A stretch of 64,000 bases of DNA, taken from NCBI GenBank assembly GCA_022606135.1, contig JABYQN010000003.1, forward strand, positions 310,001 through 374,000, given 5' to 3'. Shown here piece after piece: positions 33,649-45,400 of the stretch. The translations under genes and the position numbers were made by a program. This stretch comes from Fomes fomentarius (lineage: Eukaryota > Basidiomycota > Agaricomycetes > Polyporales > Polyporaceae). The first letter of the stretch is position 1. Every line of letters starts with the position of its first letter. The notes under the pieces are model-generated. The model saw only the letters and a list, made by a program, of their open reading frames with translations. It was not told the origin of the DNA and did not search any database.

Positions 33649-34905
33649 ATGTGCGATCAAGACTTCATTGACACCCTCCAACTGTGCGATTCTCAGGGCG
33701 ATGTCTCTTTCGAGTCCAACTGGCGCCCTTCTGAGAGAAGCTACAGCCTCTATTGTCCCCCAGCAGCAATAATCCAGACAGTAACGCCTCCGGTACGTGT
33801 TCCTCGAGTTGCTCTCATTCATCATCACATTCTCTGATGTGAATATTGTTTAGCCATCAGACAGTTCTCTGTCTCCGGAGCCCAATGTGATTCCTCAAAA
33901 CGACTACGAGGACAGAATAGTATCCGTGTCGACCGCCTTCCATCCCGGGGCCTACCTTCTCCCCGTTCCGGTCGACCTTGTGCTGATATCCGGGGACGGT
34001 GTGCTGTTCTACGTCCACACGACGCAGATCCTCTCGCGCTCCATCAACAAATTCAATCAGCTCGTGCCCCCAAAGCCCAGCGACACGATCGGGTCCGTCT
34101 CACTCCCAGAGTCGGCCGTGACGCTCAACATCGTCCTCCACGCCGTCTACGACCTCTCCTGCGCGCACTACCTCCCAACGATCGACGCGCTCTCCTCCGC
34201 GGTCGATACGATGGCCAAGTACGGCATCCCACCAAAACAGCATATCACTCCCTCAAAACCGCTCTATACCCTCATCCTCAGCCAAGCGCCCATCAACCCC
34301 GTCGCGGCATACGCCCTCGCCGCCGCGCACGACCTGCACGAGCTCGCGGTCCCTGTGTCTAGCCACCTGCTATCCATCCCATTACAGACGCTCACGCGCG
34401 CGCAGGCGACGAAGATCGGGGCGATGTATCTCAAGAAGCTGTTCTTTTTGCATCTCGGGAGACTCGAGGCGCTCAGACGACTCCTCCTGCCCGCGCCCGC
34501 GTTCCACCCGGCCACGCCGACGTGCGGCTTCGTCGACCAGAAGAGGGTCGCCCGTGCGTGGTCGCTCGCGGCTGCACATTTGGCGTGGGACGGGCGTCCG
34601 GGTACGTACTCTCTCTTGGCTCCTCTACATGAACCTTAGCTCATTCTTTCTTCATTGTTGAACTGACCTTGCAACTGGTTGCGGTGGGACTGCAGACTTG
34701 CCGGCGAGCACGATACATGACACGCTGAGCACGCTTGCGGACTACCTCTCGTGCGCGGAGTGCAAGAAGAAAGTCGCAGAACGGGTGAAGCAGGTTGTCG
34801 TCCAATGGTCCATGGTCAAGGTTCGTCCGTCCTTCGAGAGAGTCTCGTCGTGATGTCATTCCCAGCCTGTAGCTAAACTCCTCTTTCGAGCAGAGATCGA
34901 TATGA
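33649..34905 (+). CDS. BTB/POZ-like protein 1
   Basis: Agaricomycete BTB-type protein of about 342 aa, possibly an adaptor or transcription-related factor; its role is not known. Exons are 33649-33792, 33854-34601, 34696-34820 and a 12-nt terminal exon 34894-34905 (R-S-I-stop). The BTB core is VDLVLISGDGVLFYVHTTQIL, then SVSLPESAVTLNIVLHAVYDL and KPLYTLILSQAPINPVAAYALAA-type helices. The C-terminal part has an LSCAECKKKVAERV Cys pair followed by QWSMVK. The family usually shares this build. It is the most diverged of three paralogs here and lies only in the left arm. The N-terminal exon (MCDQDFIDTLQLCDSQGD) is absent in the other two. Confidence 0.82.
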
Positions 34906-36085
34906 ACGTCGCCAATTCGAAGTGGTTGAGTTGCAGCGTCCAGGCAGTCCGTGCCTTGAGGCTGGAATGGACTCGGCGGCGGCCACGACAATCGTGATGA
35001 GAACGCGTCCTCCCGCGGGTTCCCGATGCGGATGTTGGAGAACCTCCTCGAGCAGAATCCTGCTTACTTGACGTACTTGACTTTCGAATCTTCGGCGCCT
35101 ACCCATCTTGATGTGTCCCCACTTCCATATGCTTTAGTGTCGTACATATTCTCTATACAATCAGCCTCTGCATGGTGACCACTGACTAGGTTGCGCAACT
35201 TGTGCTCGTTGACTCAGCCCGGCATGGCACTTTCCACTCTTAGTTCAATGTTCGAGTACAACTGGCTACATACTTAGTGTCCGCCCGACATTGCTCCTTC
35301 GATCAAAACAATCTCAAAGAATGTGTCGCCTCTTTCATCAAGGTCAGAAGGTTGAGCTTGCATCATACAGCCTACACTGCAAGTTGGGACGTCAGTAACG
35401 GCACCGTGACCGTGACCTTCCCTTCGCCTAGTTACGCGCCGCCTAGTACGAAACGCCTGTCTCTCTTTCACAAACCAACACTACACGGCGTTGGTACCTG
35501 AGTCCCCTCCCGCCTGGTACTCTGCGTCTCTGTACTGCGTCTCAGAATTCGAATCCAGTCTCTTCGTTCAGACTTCGCTGGGACCGAACGCCAGCCCTTT
35601 CTTACGGTAATGTTGAAACGAGTCGGTCCGTCGGTCAGTCTTACCCTGTTCATTTCCTGTCTTCGCTTATGATATTTCTGCAGAGGAGTGTGAGACTCGC
35701 GGACGTTCATCATCGTCTGAGGTTTGTCCCTCAACAAACTGAGTAGCCTGAAAATCTTAGGAATGCATGAGCTTACTAGTCTGTTGAAGCAATGCATGGT
35801 AGCTTCGTACCATCTATGAGAAAACATTCTGAAAGATTGCAGTAGGTGGATCGGTGTTTCAAGGTCGGAGGCCGGAAACGTCACTGTTAGTACGTTAACG
35901 TTTACAATCTAGCCCCGACGTCGCGCCGTGCTCTCGGGTCCGCATCTTTCTACTTCAATGTTTCAAGCTCCAAATTTCATGTGTCTCGCTCCTGAGTCCT
36001 TCCCCATCTTCCGTTTGCTATCATTCTATGCTTTTTTTTGCCACATACACTGCCGCTGCCTCATCTGTCAGTGCTCGAGGACCAC
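34906..36085. other. Intergenic between BTB1 and BTB2
   Basis: No gene supported. A minus-strand frame at 35468-35884 (138 aa) has no signature and no partner in the right arm. Much of this stretch has no counterpart there and seems specific to the left arm. Confidence 0.4.
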
Positions 36086-37138
36086 ATGGTATGGTTATCC
36101 CCTCTGTCCCTTCTCCTCCTTCCTTCTTTCTCCAAGCCGACACGGAAGATCTTAGCAAACAACAATCGCCATCAATCAAGGGCCTCAATCTGTGTTTGGG
36201 CCCACGTTCGTAGTGGCGGGTCAGTTTCCCGACCTAGTCCTCACCACTGCAGACCAAGCACGCTACCATGTCCACCATCGCCGCCTCATCCACGCCTCCG
36301 CCAACTCATGGGGCGGTCTCCTCGTCACCACCCCTCATCCCGATCACGATACGCTCAGTGTCCCAGAAGACTCGCAGACGACGCACATCGTGCTCCACAC
36401 CGTGTACGGCCTGCCCTGTCTCCATCTCTCGCCCACGCTCGAGGTCGCTGAGAGCGCACTCTCAGCGTTGATCAAGTACGGCGTGGCGATCTCGAAGCTT
36501 GCGATGCCGCACCTCCCCCTCTACCAGCTCATCCTTGCGCACGCGCCATTCCAGCCGCTCGAGACGTATGCGCTCGCGGCGCACTTCGGCCTTGAGCCCG
36601 TCGCCGCCGCCGCGTCGTCGCATCTGCTCGCGTACCACCCCTCGAAGCTATCGGACGAGCTCTCAGTCAAGATGGGCCCTCTCTACTTCAAGCGCCTGCT
36701 CGACCTCCACGAAACCCGCCGAGCGGCGCTGAAGGCTATCGTCATGCGACCTCCAGCGAGGCATGCAGACACTGAAACTTGTGGGCCGGAGTCGCAGATG
36801 CGGCTGACCAGTGCGTGGGCGATGACAGCGGCAGATATGGCGTGGAATGCTCTCCCAAGTGAGTCTCTAGGCTCCTCACTCTACACGTGCACGACTCTCA
36901 CTCCAAAGTTGCACCACCTCCCGTACTGGGCTCGTAGATACCTCGACACATGCGTTGCAGTCGGCATTTGAGAAGGCGGGAGCGGAATTGTCATGCGTGG
37001 CGTGCAAGGAGATGCTTCGGAGGCGGATAGCGGAAGCGACGCAGGAGTGGGCCAGAGTACAGGTGCGTGCTCGGACATACCGGTGGCTATATGATACGCT
37101 GACAAGAATGGTGATTGGACATGCAGAGGACCATCTAA
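36086..37138 (+). CDS. BTB/POZ-like protein 2
   Basis: About 280 aa from exons 36086-36088 (the ATG alone), 36156-36858, 36938-37062 and 37127-37138 (R-T-I-stop). The only in-frame ATG for the conserved exon is the one directly at the donor, since the frame upstream runs into a stop. The BTB core reads FPDLVLTTADQARYHVHHRRL, PEDSQTTHIVLHTVYGL and LPLYQLILAHAPFQPLETYALAA. The tail has ELSCVACKEMLRRRIAEA and EWARVQ. Exon 3 is 125 nt, the same as in BTB1. It is the mirror copy of BTB3 (41308-42416), with high identity. Function not known. Confidence 0.8.
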
Positions 37139-37872
37139 CTAGTTCCTTCCCATTTCGTTCTGAGGACCGCACACTCGTGTCCTCCTACTATTCAGCAGTG
37201 TACTTATACTGGTGGTCTAGGTTGAATCTACTTCTCCCGATGTGCAACTGTACTCCTATATATTTGGGCTGGCCTGGGCGCTGAGGTTCCTCGTGCCGTC
37301 TTGATTAAGTAGGCATAGATGTTCCTCTATCTGGTGAGAAGTCATATCACCGAAGTGTGGGTACCTGTGTATGTAGGATCCAGCATGCCCAACCTGAGCA
37401 CTACCCCACTTGGATTACCCGCTCTCGTACCTTGGAGCGATGACAAGGCCTAGAAGCTCGTCACTGTGCGCAGCACAGTACGTCTAGCAACGTCATAAAC
37501 ACCAGTCGCTTCAACGTTTGCCCGCCCTCCTGCGATCGATTTGCGCATCGTGCAGCGCCAGGGCTTTAGTCAGAATGTCCAGATAGCTACCAAGTATCCA
37601 AATCCATGTCTACAAGTACAAGCGCCAGGTACGGTCGCAAGTAAACCTGACAAGTCCCAGTTCGACGTCTGACGCCCCCCGCATTCTCTGTCCATTCGTT
37701 GCGTGACAACCAGCTAGCTACGGGCCCGTAGTCAACCCGTCGACCGTCTCGGTCGCGTATTCGTATCGGTCATATGTAACAGTAGTCTTCCAGAGAAGTC
37801 CAAGTACCAGGCCCGGAAGCCACGTGGGAAGCCTCGCAAACAAACTTGTCTTCATCGTCAAAGGGTACCTTA
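37139..37872. other. Left boundary of the unique centre of the inverted duplication
   Basis: No gene or repeat seen. Mirror similarity stops at the BTB2 terminal exon, so the inner breakpoint of the left arm is here or slightly beyond. Confidence 0.4.
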
Positions 37873-38739
37873 TCACCTCCTGACGGATGGCACAGTCGTA
37901 GCAGCATCCCCGCCCAGTTCCTGGATAAAGTCGAGGAGCTGCTGGCCGTCGGGCACGGGTCCATCCGTGCTCGCAGGGCACGATCCGGGTGGGCTCACGG
38001 GCGCGTCTTGGCCGAAGGGGATCGTACCTGGCGCACCTACTGCGAGACCACCGACAAAGGTTCCCTGGAGCGTGCTCTGGAACTGGCATTGGAATAACCC
38101 GTCGAGCTCCGCGTTCTTGGGCGCTTCTTGGCAGTATGGAACCGACTCGCTCGTGGGCTGTAAATGGCACGACCGGGCACAAAATCGGAAGATACGGAGG
38201 GGACCGGGGTGCGGTGGAGAACCCAGGGGGAGGGGGCAGGACGAGTCAATCAACATACGGAGAAGCACACGAGGAGAGCAGGATCACGACCGGCTGAAGG
38301 CGTGTAGTAGCACGTACCGTGTTCCGTGGCTGCTGAGCAAAAATCTGAGCAAGCTTGATCAACTCTCCGTCTGCGTCTGCGTCCGAGGCTTCAATCGTCT
38401 TGGCGAGGTCGATCATCGCGTCCGCCGCGTTCTGCTGATCGCAGGGGCTAGCAGCGGCGAGGAGCGTCTTCGATGCGGCTTGGGAGATGGAGTTGCACTG
38501 ATCACCTCCGCCTGCCTTCGTCTTCGCGCGCCATCAACGTATCCGATGTCATGTCATGTCAGCACGAACGGAATTTGAATAGATAGATGAGTACGCACGC
38601 AAGCCTGCAACCACGGTTCGACGACGTCGGTGACGTTCTGGCCGACACGCTTCTCGAGCGGTGCTGCGTGGACGTTCGCTGCCAGTGCGATGGCGGATAG
38701 TGCTAGGACAAGAATCTGAGTCGCGGAGAACTTCGGCAT
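37873..38739 (-). CDS. Secreted cysteine-containing hypothetical protein (209 aa)
   Basis: Three exons, 38739-38599, 38521-38318 and 38157-37873, join in phase 0. The N-terminus MPKFSATQILVLALSAIALA is a signal peptide, followed by a probable Kex2 site APLEKR and an NVT sequon. The mature protein has six cysteines (LQAC, DQCNS, SPCDQQ, PYCQEA, FQCQFQ, GSCPA), no close pair, and an Ala/Asp-rich helical middle (AADAMIDLAKTIEASDADAD). The C-terminal third is Gly/Pro rich. No Pfam family is recognised. It is unrelated to the six-Cys family at 29545, having different spacing. It sits in the unique centre between the inverted arms. A TATATAT run near 38933-38941 may belong to its promoter. Confidence 0.72.
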
Positions 38740-39337
38740 TGCGGGCGTTCTAGTAAAGTGCAAATAGTAGAAGCGGAGGAAAAGAACTAGAAGAGATGAG
38801 ATTCCGCTGCAGAAGACGAAAATTGACCGAAGACCGAAAGAACGAGTCCGAGCACAGCTCGCGGCGAAACCGAAAACCAAGTTGGAGGAGAAGACGAAGA
38901 AGAGAATGGGGAATCCGGTTGACGGAGGAGAGGCTATATATGTAGTGGACATCATGTTCGACTTTGCCGCTGAATCGGCGAGGCTGTCCTCCGCGTTGTC
39001 TCCGTGGATGTGATCGTCAGCGATGCGTGATGCATCCCTTGGGAACAAACCACACAACTCAGCAGATGAGTGTCTCGAAGACAGGCCGAGGCAGGCCTGG
39101 CAGACACTGACAGAGAGGCGAAATGATGTTGATGATGGGACGTACGAGCAGCATTCAATCTAGATCAGTGAGGTGTCAAACTTCGGCGCTAATGAGAACG
39201 TTACCCTCCGGGTATGGCAAGCAAGGTCTATGTAGGATGTAGTGGTGTCAGCATCGGTCGCGTACGGCTACAGATGATATAACAAGCGTCGATGGTAATT
39301 GTCGTGAGTGTCACATCGCAGAACGGAGTTGGGCGGT
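38740..39337. other. Intergenic, promoter of the 209-aa secreted protein
   Basis: A minus-strand frame runs on upstream of the ATG to about 39057 but is fixed as leader by the signal peptide start. No other gene is seen before the end of the phosducin-like gene at 39338. Confidence 0.4.
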
Positions 39338-40592
39338 TTACCGCTCGTCGTCACTATTGCCAAACACCAATTCCTCTCCGTCATCAGAGAAGTCGTCGTC
39401 GTCAAGTAGATCGCGATTGCCATTCGAGTTCGTACCGCCGTAGTGTCGAGGAGAAGTCAAGATGTTGTGTCTGCGAAACATTAATATCGCAAACCGGTAC
39501 GTTGTATGAACTGCGTACCGCTTCAACAGTTCCTCGATGCCTTGTTTGGCTTCCCAATCGACACGGACCCAAGAGTGTACTAAGTCCCCACCCCGGTAGA
39601 CCAGCAACGTCGGAAGGACATCAGTGTCGACTTCGTCGTCCTCCCATTGTTCTTCATCGTCTTGGTCTTCGTCATCATCGCCGCCCTTCTCGTCATCAAT
39701 CTCATCGTCAAAGAACTCGTCCTTCTCCTGTATTGGTGTCCGTCCGACATTTACGAGACCCCGTGTAGGGAAGCGGGAAAGCGTGAGATTTGGCTTCGAT
39801 GAGCCGGACGAGGCGAAACCAATGGCCCCAGCACGCGCTCGCAAGAATTTGGTGTAGGGGTAGCTCCGCGCCAGCCGTGACAAGGTCTCGTCAACGGTCG
39901 CACATCGATCTAGAGACTGCCAGTGCATCAAGTCAGACATACTGCCACTGGCGCGGCAAGTGTGGACGCATTGGGATTGATGGTGACTGGTGCGAAGAGC
40001 ACATACCGGATCGTAGATGTGCACCACCACCCACACGCTTCGGTCCTCTTCAACAGCCTGTACAAAGCTCCTCACGCCCACCTCCCGTAAATGTCCATAG
40101 CGACCGTCCCTGGCCGCCCTTGACGAACTCGTCCCAGACCGTCCCTCGAGCGCCGTAAGCTCCGCCAATCGCTCCCTTTCCTCCTCAGCCCACGTCTTAC
40201 CGCCCAAGCTCGCCTTCTCCATGGCACGATTTAGCTCGCGTATCTCCTCAGCACGCCTCGTGCGCGCGAGGGACTCGGCCTCGTTGCGATCTCGGATGAC
40301 GCCTTTCACGCCGGTGCGCCCTGGGCCCATCCCGATGGACTCCTGTTGCTGCTGAGACGCTATGTGGGCCTCCACGGACGCTCTTCTCTCTGCATCCGAG
40401 TCGTACTCGAAGTCATCATCCTCTGTAGGCCATGGTGCGGGGCCGGTTGAAGGAGATCTTGAGCGCACTGGCGAGTTTGAGCGAGATGGCGGGCTGAAGA
40501 GCCTTCCTGAGAGGACGAGGTCTTCAATATCGCCGTACTAGTTCACAACGCGCGTCAATAACCGTATAGGATGTGTGTAAGATTGCATACCA
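39338..40592 (-). CDS. Phosducin-like protein (thioredoxin fold)
   Basis: Phosducin-like proteins help the CCT chaperonin fold G-beta subunits or actin and tubulin. The first exon seems to be just the ATG at 40592-40590, before a 52-nt intron. The next begins YGDIEDLVLSGRLFSPPS. Landmarks are the family motif RTGVKGVIRDRNEAE, a charged coiled stretch (RAEEIRELNRAMEKASL), then the thioredoxin-like part: VWVVVHIYDP, LARSYPYTKFLRARA and VLPTLLVYRGGDLVHSWVRVDWE. An intron at about 39917-40006 separates the first two of these. A long acidic insert (FFDDEIDDEKGGDDDEDQ and on) interrupts the fold, and an acidic tail ends GNSDDER. It resembles Plp1 more than Plp2. The start is less certain than the rest. 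Confidence 0.82.
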
Positions 40593-40731
40593 TGGTTGCA
40601 GAGATCGGATGATGAGGATACCGAGGAGGTTACAGTAGACTGCAAGGGAAGTATGTCAATAAGTATGTCAATATCCATACATGAATCCTTTAATAAATGT
40701 ATCTATAACACTGTAGTGTTACTTCCTTGAC

Positions 40732-40830
40732 GGCCCAATGGTCTAGTAGTATGATTCGCGCTTCGGGTTTCTGACTCGCCGCTCAGCGGTATAATTGCGC
40801 GAGGTCCCGGGTTCAATTCCCGGTTGGGCC
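40732..40830 (+). tRNA. tRNA-Pro(CGG) with a 28-nt intron
   Basis: Acceptor stem GGCCCAA pairs with TTGGGCC. The anticodon stem CGCGC (40757-40761) pairs with GCGCG (40797-40801). The loop TTCGGG + T carries anticodon CGG at 40764-40766, reading CCG. The intron occupies 40768-40795, right after position 37, the canonical nuclear site. The T arm CCCGG-TTCAATT-CCCGG contains a good B box, and GTCTAGTAGTATGA matches the A box region of yeast tRNA-Pro. CCA is not encoded, as expected. Confidence 0.95.
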
Positions 40831-40831
40831 C

Positions 40832-40835
40832 TTTT
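40832..40835 (+). terminator. RNA polymerase III terminator of tRNA-Pro
   Basis: A run of four T starts two bases after the tRNA 3' end. Confidence 0.75.
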
Positions 40836-40899
40836 ACGACACGCACCTAACTCTCGTCTGAAGGCGATTTTCGCACTTTCAGATATACTCTAATTAGGA

Positions 40900-41307
40900 T
40901 TCTTGTGTTTTACTTGTTCATGGAGTATTGTTAGGCAGTCTTGACTAATCGTTCGACCGGAGATGAAGATCGTGACGCAAAAATGTGAGCTTGAAAGTCG
41001 TGACGCCTCGTTAGTAGTACAGGGAAGACAATTTCTAGAGTCATGTCATGCGCGAATGATTTTCGAGGCGCACGCCCAACCGCTGCGTTCTGTGTTCCTT
41101 TCGGTCAACGCCTGAGGCTTTGTACTGATATTCACGGCCTCGACAGATGCCGAAAGGGAAATCGAATCCTGCGTCGGACGCATTCCCGACACTTTGTGTT
41201 CGTAACTACCCCTACCAATTCCGCCCTGTGGTCTTCTAAAGTCTTAGGAGAACAACGTACAATTGTTGAAGAGAGACATGAGTCTTGAACATGAAATAAC
41301 CAACTAG
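40900..41307. other. Right boundary of the unique centre
   Basis: Nothing recognisable between the tRNA and the end of BTB3. Similarity to the left arm begins at the BTB3 terminal exon. Confidence 0.4.
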
Positions 41308-42416
41308 TCAAATCGTCCTCTGCATGGCCGACGGTTACTATTCACGTCGGAGTATCATGGATATGTCCTGAGCACGCACCTGTACTCTGGCCCATTCCTG
41401 CGTCGCTTCCGCTATCCGCCTCCGAAGCATCTCTCTGCACGCCACGCATGACAGTTTCGCTCCCGCCTTCTCAAATGCCGACTGCAGCGCATACGTCGAG
41501 GTATCTACGACCCCAGTACGGGCGGTGGTACAACTTGGAGTGAGAGTCGTGCACGTGTAGAGTGAGGAGCCTGGAGACTCACTCGGTAGAGCATTCCACG
41601 CCATATCTGCCGCTGCCACCGCCCATGCGCGCGTCAGCTGCATCTGCGACTCAGGCCCACAAGTTGCAGTGTCCGCATGCCTCGCTGGAGGCCGCATGAC
41701 GATAGCCTTCAGTCCCGCGCGGCGGGTTTCGTACAGGTCGAGTAGGCGCTTCAGGTAGACCGGACCCATTTTGACCGAGAGTTCGTCCGACAGCGTGAAG
41801 AGGTCGTACGCGAGCAGATGCGACGACGCGGCGGCGGCGACGGGCTCGAGGCCAAAGTGCGCCGCGAGCGCGTACGTATCGAGCGGCCGCAATGGCGCAT
41901 GCGCGAGGATGAGCTGGTAGAGGGGCAGACACGGCATCGCGAGCTTCGAGATCGCCACGCCGTACTTGATCAATGCTGAGAGTGCGCTCTCAGCGCACTC
42001 GAGCGTGGGCGAGAGATGGAGACAGGGCAGGCCGTAGACGGTGTGGAGCACGATGTGCGTCGTCTGCGAGTCTTCTGCGACATTGAGCGTATCGTGATCG
42101 GGATGAGGGGTGGTGACGAGGAGACCGCCCCATGAGTTGGCGGAGGCGTGGATGAGGCGGCGGCGGTGGACATGGTAGCGTGCTTGGTCTGCAGTGATGA
42201 GGACGAGGTCGGGATACTGGCCTGCCACTACGAACGCGGGTTCGAACGTGGGTTGAGGCCCCAGATGAATGGTTGTTGTCGTTTGCTGAAATATTCCGGG
42301 TCAGCCTAGAGAACGAAGTGAAGGCGGCCGGAGGACGGGGAGGATAAGCGTACCATGATTGGGCTCGGGCTCTGGTTGTGGCCCTGGGCGTGCCGGAGAG
42401 CGGGCTCAAGATTCAT
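41308..42416 (-). CDS. BTB/POZ-like protein 3 (mirror copy of BTB2)
   Basis: On the minus strand the first exon (42416-42354) encodes MNLEPALRHAQGHNQSPSPI and ends in ATG at the donor. That ATG alone may be the true start, by analogy with BTB2. A 68-nt intron (42353-42286) leads to QTTTTIHLGPQPTFEPAFVV and the BTB core YPDLVLITADQARYHVHRRRL. The rest follows BTB2 closely: EDSQTTHIVLHTVYGL, LPLYQLILAHAPLRPLDTY, KLSCVACREMLRRRIAEA, and a terminal 12-nt exon R-T-I-stop at 41319-41308. The second-last intron happens to be in frame, so unspliced RNA would read through it. Differences from BTB2 are mostly conservative, suggesting that both are under constraint. Confidence 0.82.
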
Positions 42417-45400
42417 GGCGTTGAGCTGATAATGGGAGAAATTGAAGGCGTCCATATTTATTCACATTTGCCTTGCTTCTCATGACGAAGGAGTCGACAG
42501 CCTCTTGCATTGAATGCACGTGCGCCGTGACGATACGCATTCTCTTGACGTAGTCGTCTCGTCTAGCAACCCCTAACGGCTCCAGCCGGATGACGGGCGC
42601 GTCTTGCCCCCGCTGGCGGAACCTGAAATTAGGGAGTAGTTTGCATGCACATTAGCGAACTAGCAGGGCGAGGCAGTGCAATGAGTCAGAGTCCCAATTG
42701 GCAGTCGCGGTGGTGCTTGAGCACAGATGTGGCAGCCGCAGTGGCACAAGGAGAGACTGATAAAGCTGCGTGTCCTGATCAACGTCGCCGAACCTAGGCG
42801 CCCCACGGCTCAAGAAACTCGTACAATCTGAGTACGCATGCCACGGATGGGCTACAGTCTACAGAGCACCACGAAAGATGCGCCAGGGGAATCAGAAGCA
42901 CTGCCGCACCACCCTGATTCCGGGCTTCCATGCTCATGCTATGATCGCTCGAGAATTTTGAGGTTTTTTGTCGTAAGACCCGATGCTGCACAGGCAGAAC
43001 AAAGGGAACACTCCCGGCCCTGGCAGGCGAGACACAACGCGTCACCGAAGTTATCAGAGCTGCTGAAGAGTCGCGCTATGATTAGGAAGGTAGTTCAGCC
43101 TGATCCCTTGAATGGGGGATGACATACTGACTTGATAATGGCCGGATTAAGTTGCTAAGGAGACAGGACGCCACAGGAGGAGGGCCGAATGCGTCGTCTT
43201 CTGCAATGCAGGAGTGAGATGTCAGTACATACCCACAACACCACCACCCGCCGACAAACTCTGATGCTCCACGTCTTCGTGAAGTACCGCAACAGTCCAC
43301 AGCATGCATGCGGTTAGACTATAACATTATGCTCTTCCTGCCGGCCGGGGAATGAGGTCATTGCAAAGTTCGTAGACCTCGAAGAAGTCCAAAAGTGGAT
43401 AAACAGGAGACTTACGACTGCAGCTATATTGCCCCCTATCGCGGAGCTTCCGTTTGTATGCCGGTGCAACCGCACCCGACCGCTCTTATCGATGGCGAAC
43501 CTGACAACTTCGCGCATGCTGAAGACTGGAGATCTAGAATGCCGACGGGAGCAAGGGAGAAATAATGAAGGTCGCATTCAAAATGCCTAGACGACCTCAC
43601 AAGGCGACGCCTTCGCTTGTGATATGGCCGGAAAACCTCCGATGCAGACAGACGGATGGCGTATTGCATCACTAGTGGCTACTTTGCATATACGGGTTCT
43701 AGACTTGGCGAAGAGCGCCGACTGTGAGTCTGTGACCAGCGTTGAGCAATACACTTGGAAGTGGGAGCATGAATGACTCTCTGAGTATGTGTCTTAGTCT
43801 GTCCGACACCCGCAAGTATTGTAGTGTGATCACTGACCTTCATGACATGCCTGGTCCGTAAACTCCAATACATGCGTCTGCATCATGATCGTTTAATGGT
43901 GTAGCTCGCCTACTTTGGAGCATCAGTTGAGAAATGTAGCATGTCGGTTGGTCCTCCTAAGTAGATGTCATCGAGATTAGCGAGCAGGAAGTAAGATCTG
44001 CAATGGATAGACCGTCGCGGTCACCGGGACTGAAGGAATGCTCCTTTGCCAACGTAGGCCGGTGAGACAGTAACCTTGTCTCAGCCGTCGCGACAGCTCG
44101 GACTCTCAGGATCTCAAAGAGTAGTTTCTATACATTTCTTTTTCGTAAATCTTGGAGCGCACAGAGTGTTCTGCACTTACTATTCCCCGAGCAGAAGCTG
44201 CAGCTCCCCACTTCATTTTTGCGCGCATGCTCATGGTGGGTAGTCTCCTACCAAGACACTCCGCGCATGTGAGGGATTTGGGTCGATCCTATCATGGTGG
44301 GTGGATCCACGAAGCTATGAATCAGAGGCCAGAAACGGTGAATCGCACATAGCGCGACTAGTTTGTATAGATTGCCAAATAGCAGTAATCAGACACAGAA
44401 AGCTACAATGATAACGATGTCGAGCAACATAAGATGGATGTGCCTAAAGCTGATTAACCGCCTGACCAGTGGAGGAGACGAACAGCCAGCGGTATGCCCA
44501 GCCGAAGACTCGCAAGATCGCTCTGCTCGGCCGTTCAACCGCGCCATGAGACGAGGCCCAAGGCAGAGACGTCCCACAGAGCAGAAACGCCAGCTTCAGA
44601 GACCGAGGTGACTGTAAAGAAGAAACCGCTTCTCCGTCCACGACGAAAATTTATACGCGCAAGGCACGTGCGCTCGGGGCTCCGATCCGAGGTCCTGATT
44701 TGGGGACTGCCACGTGGACAGAGAGACGCGCGGTATATAGAGCGCAAGGAGGAAGTTTTGCATTCTTTCGAAAGTTACACCTCGCGGGCTGATATTTGGG
44801 AACCTCTCTCTGTCTCTCTGCTTCGGCTGTGATGCGCTCGGGAGGGCCTTGAACCCTTCGCGAGGGAGAACGAACCCTCCATCTCAAGATCGTACCGACC
44901 TCAATATATGTCGGGAGCGGCCCGTATTGGAGTTACATGCTCTTTCTGCAGCGTACGTTGTCTGTAGTTCTCTCAAGTTCTTGCAATACGATGCTTTGCT
45001 TCACCCTCCGTGCCTGTGTGTGGCTGAATACAAGACGGGAAGAGGAATGGGTGAGACTAGTTGGTCTACGATCAAGGACTCATGTCTGCGGCAGTCATCT
45101 TGAGACCTTGGAATGACGCGTAGAGGAAGGTTTACGCTATGTCTGTCATCATATCATGGGTAAGTCACTCACTGCGATTTGATGTCAAGGTCTTACGACA
45201 TCAGCATAGAAATCCCCGAACATGACTAGAGCCTTAAACTACCTAGGAAGTAGCAGTGCGATGAGCGAGCGAATGTGCTGGACTCCGAAACACCACGAGA
45301 GGTGTGCTGATGGTGGAGAACAACGTTCGCAGCCCTCACCTTGCCTGAATGTACGCTCGTCCTATCCTCTTTCGCGCGACGCCTGCCACATCATCTGATC

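Larger units (their letters stand above)
28780..37138 (+). repeat. Left arm of a large imperfect inverted duplication
   Basis: Segments here recur in reverse orientation at 41308-47345. Matched blocks (left with right): 28840-28900 with 47170-47280; 28930-29030 with 47070-47160; 29461-29994 with 46069-46610; 30760-31430 with 44440-45115; 31500-31600 with 44270-44340; 31830-31870 with 44020-44060; 32900-33025 with 42830-42950; 36156-37138 with 41308-42285. The order is exactly mirrored. The left arm is about 2 kb longer, mostly from an extra BTB gene region. Confidence 0.85.

Noticed and set aside
37873..38739. HsbA or hydrophobin-type surface protein, or a fourth member of the six-Cys family
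   Set aside because: Cysteine spacing does not fit, there is no PPGC core, and HsbA-type helices could not be shown.
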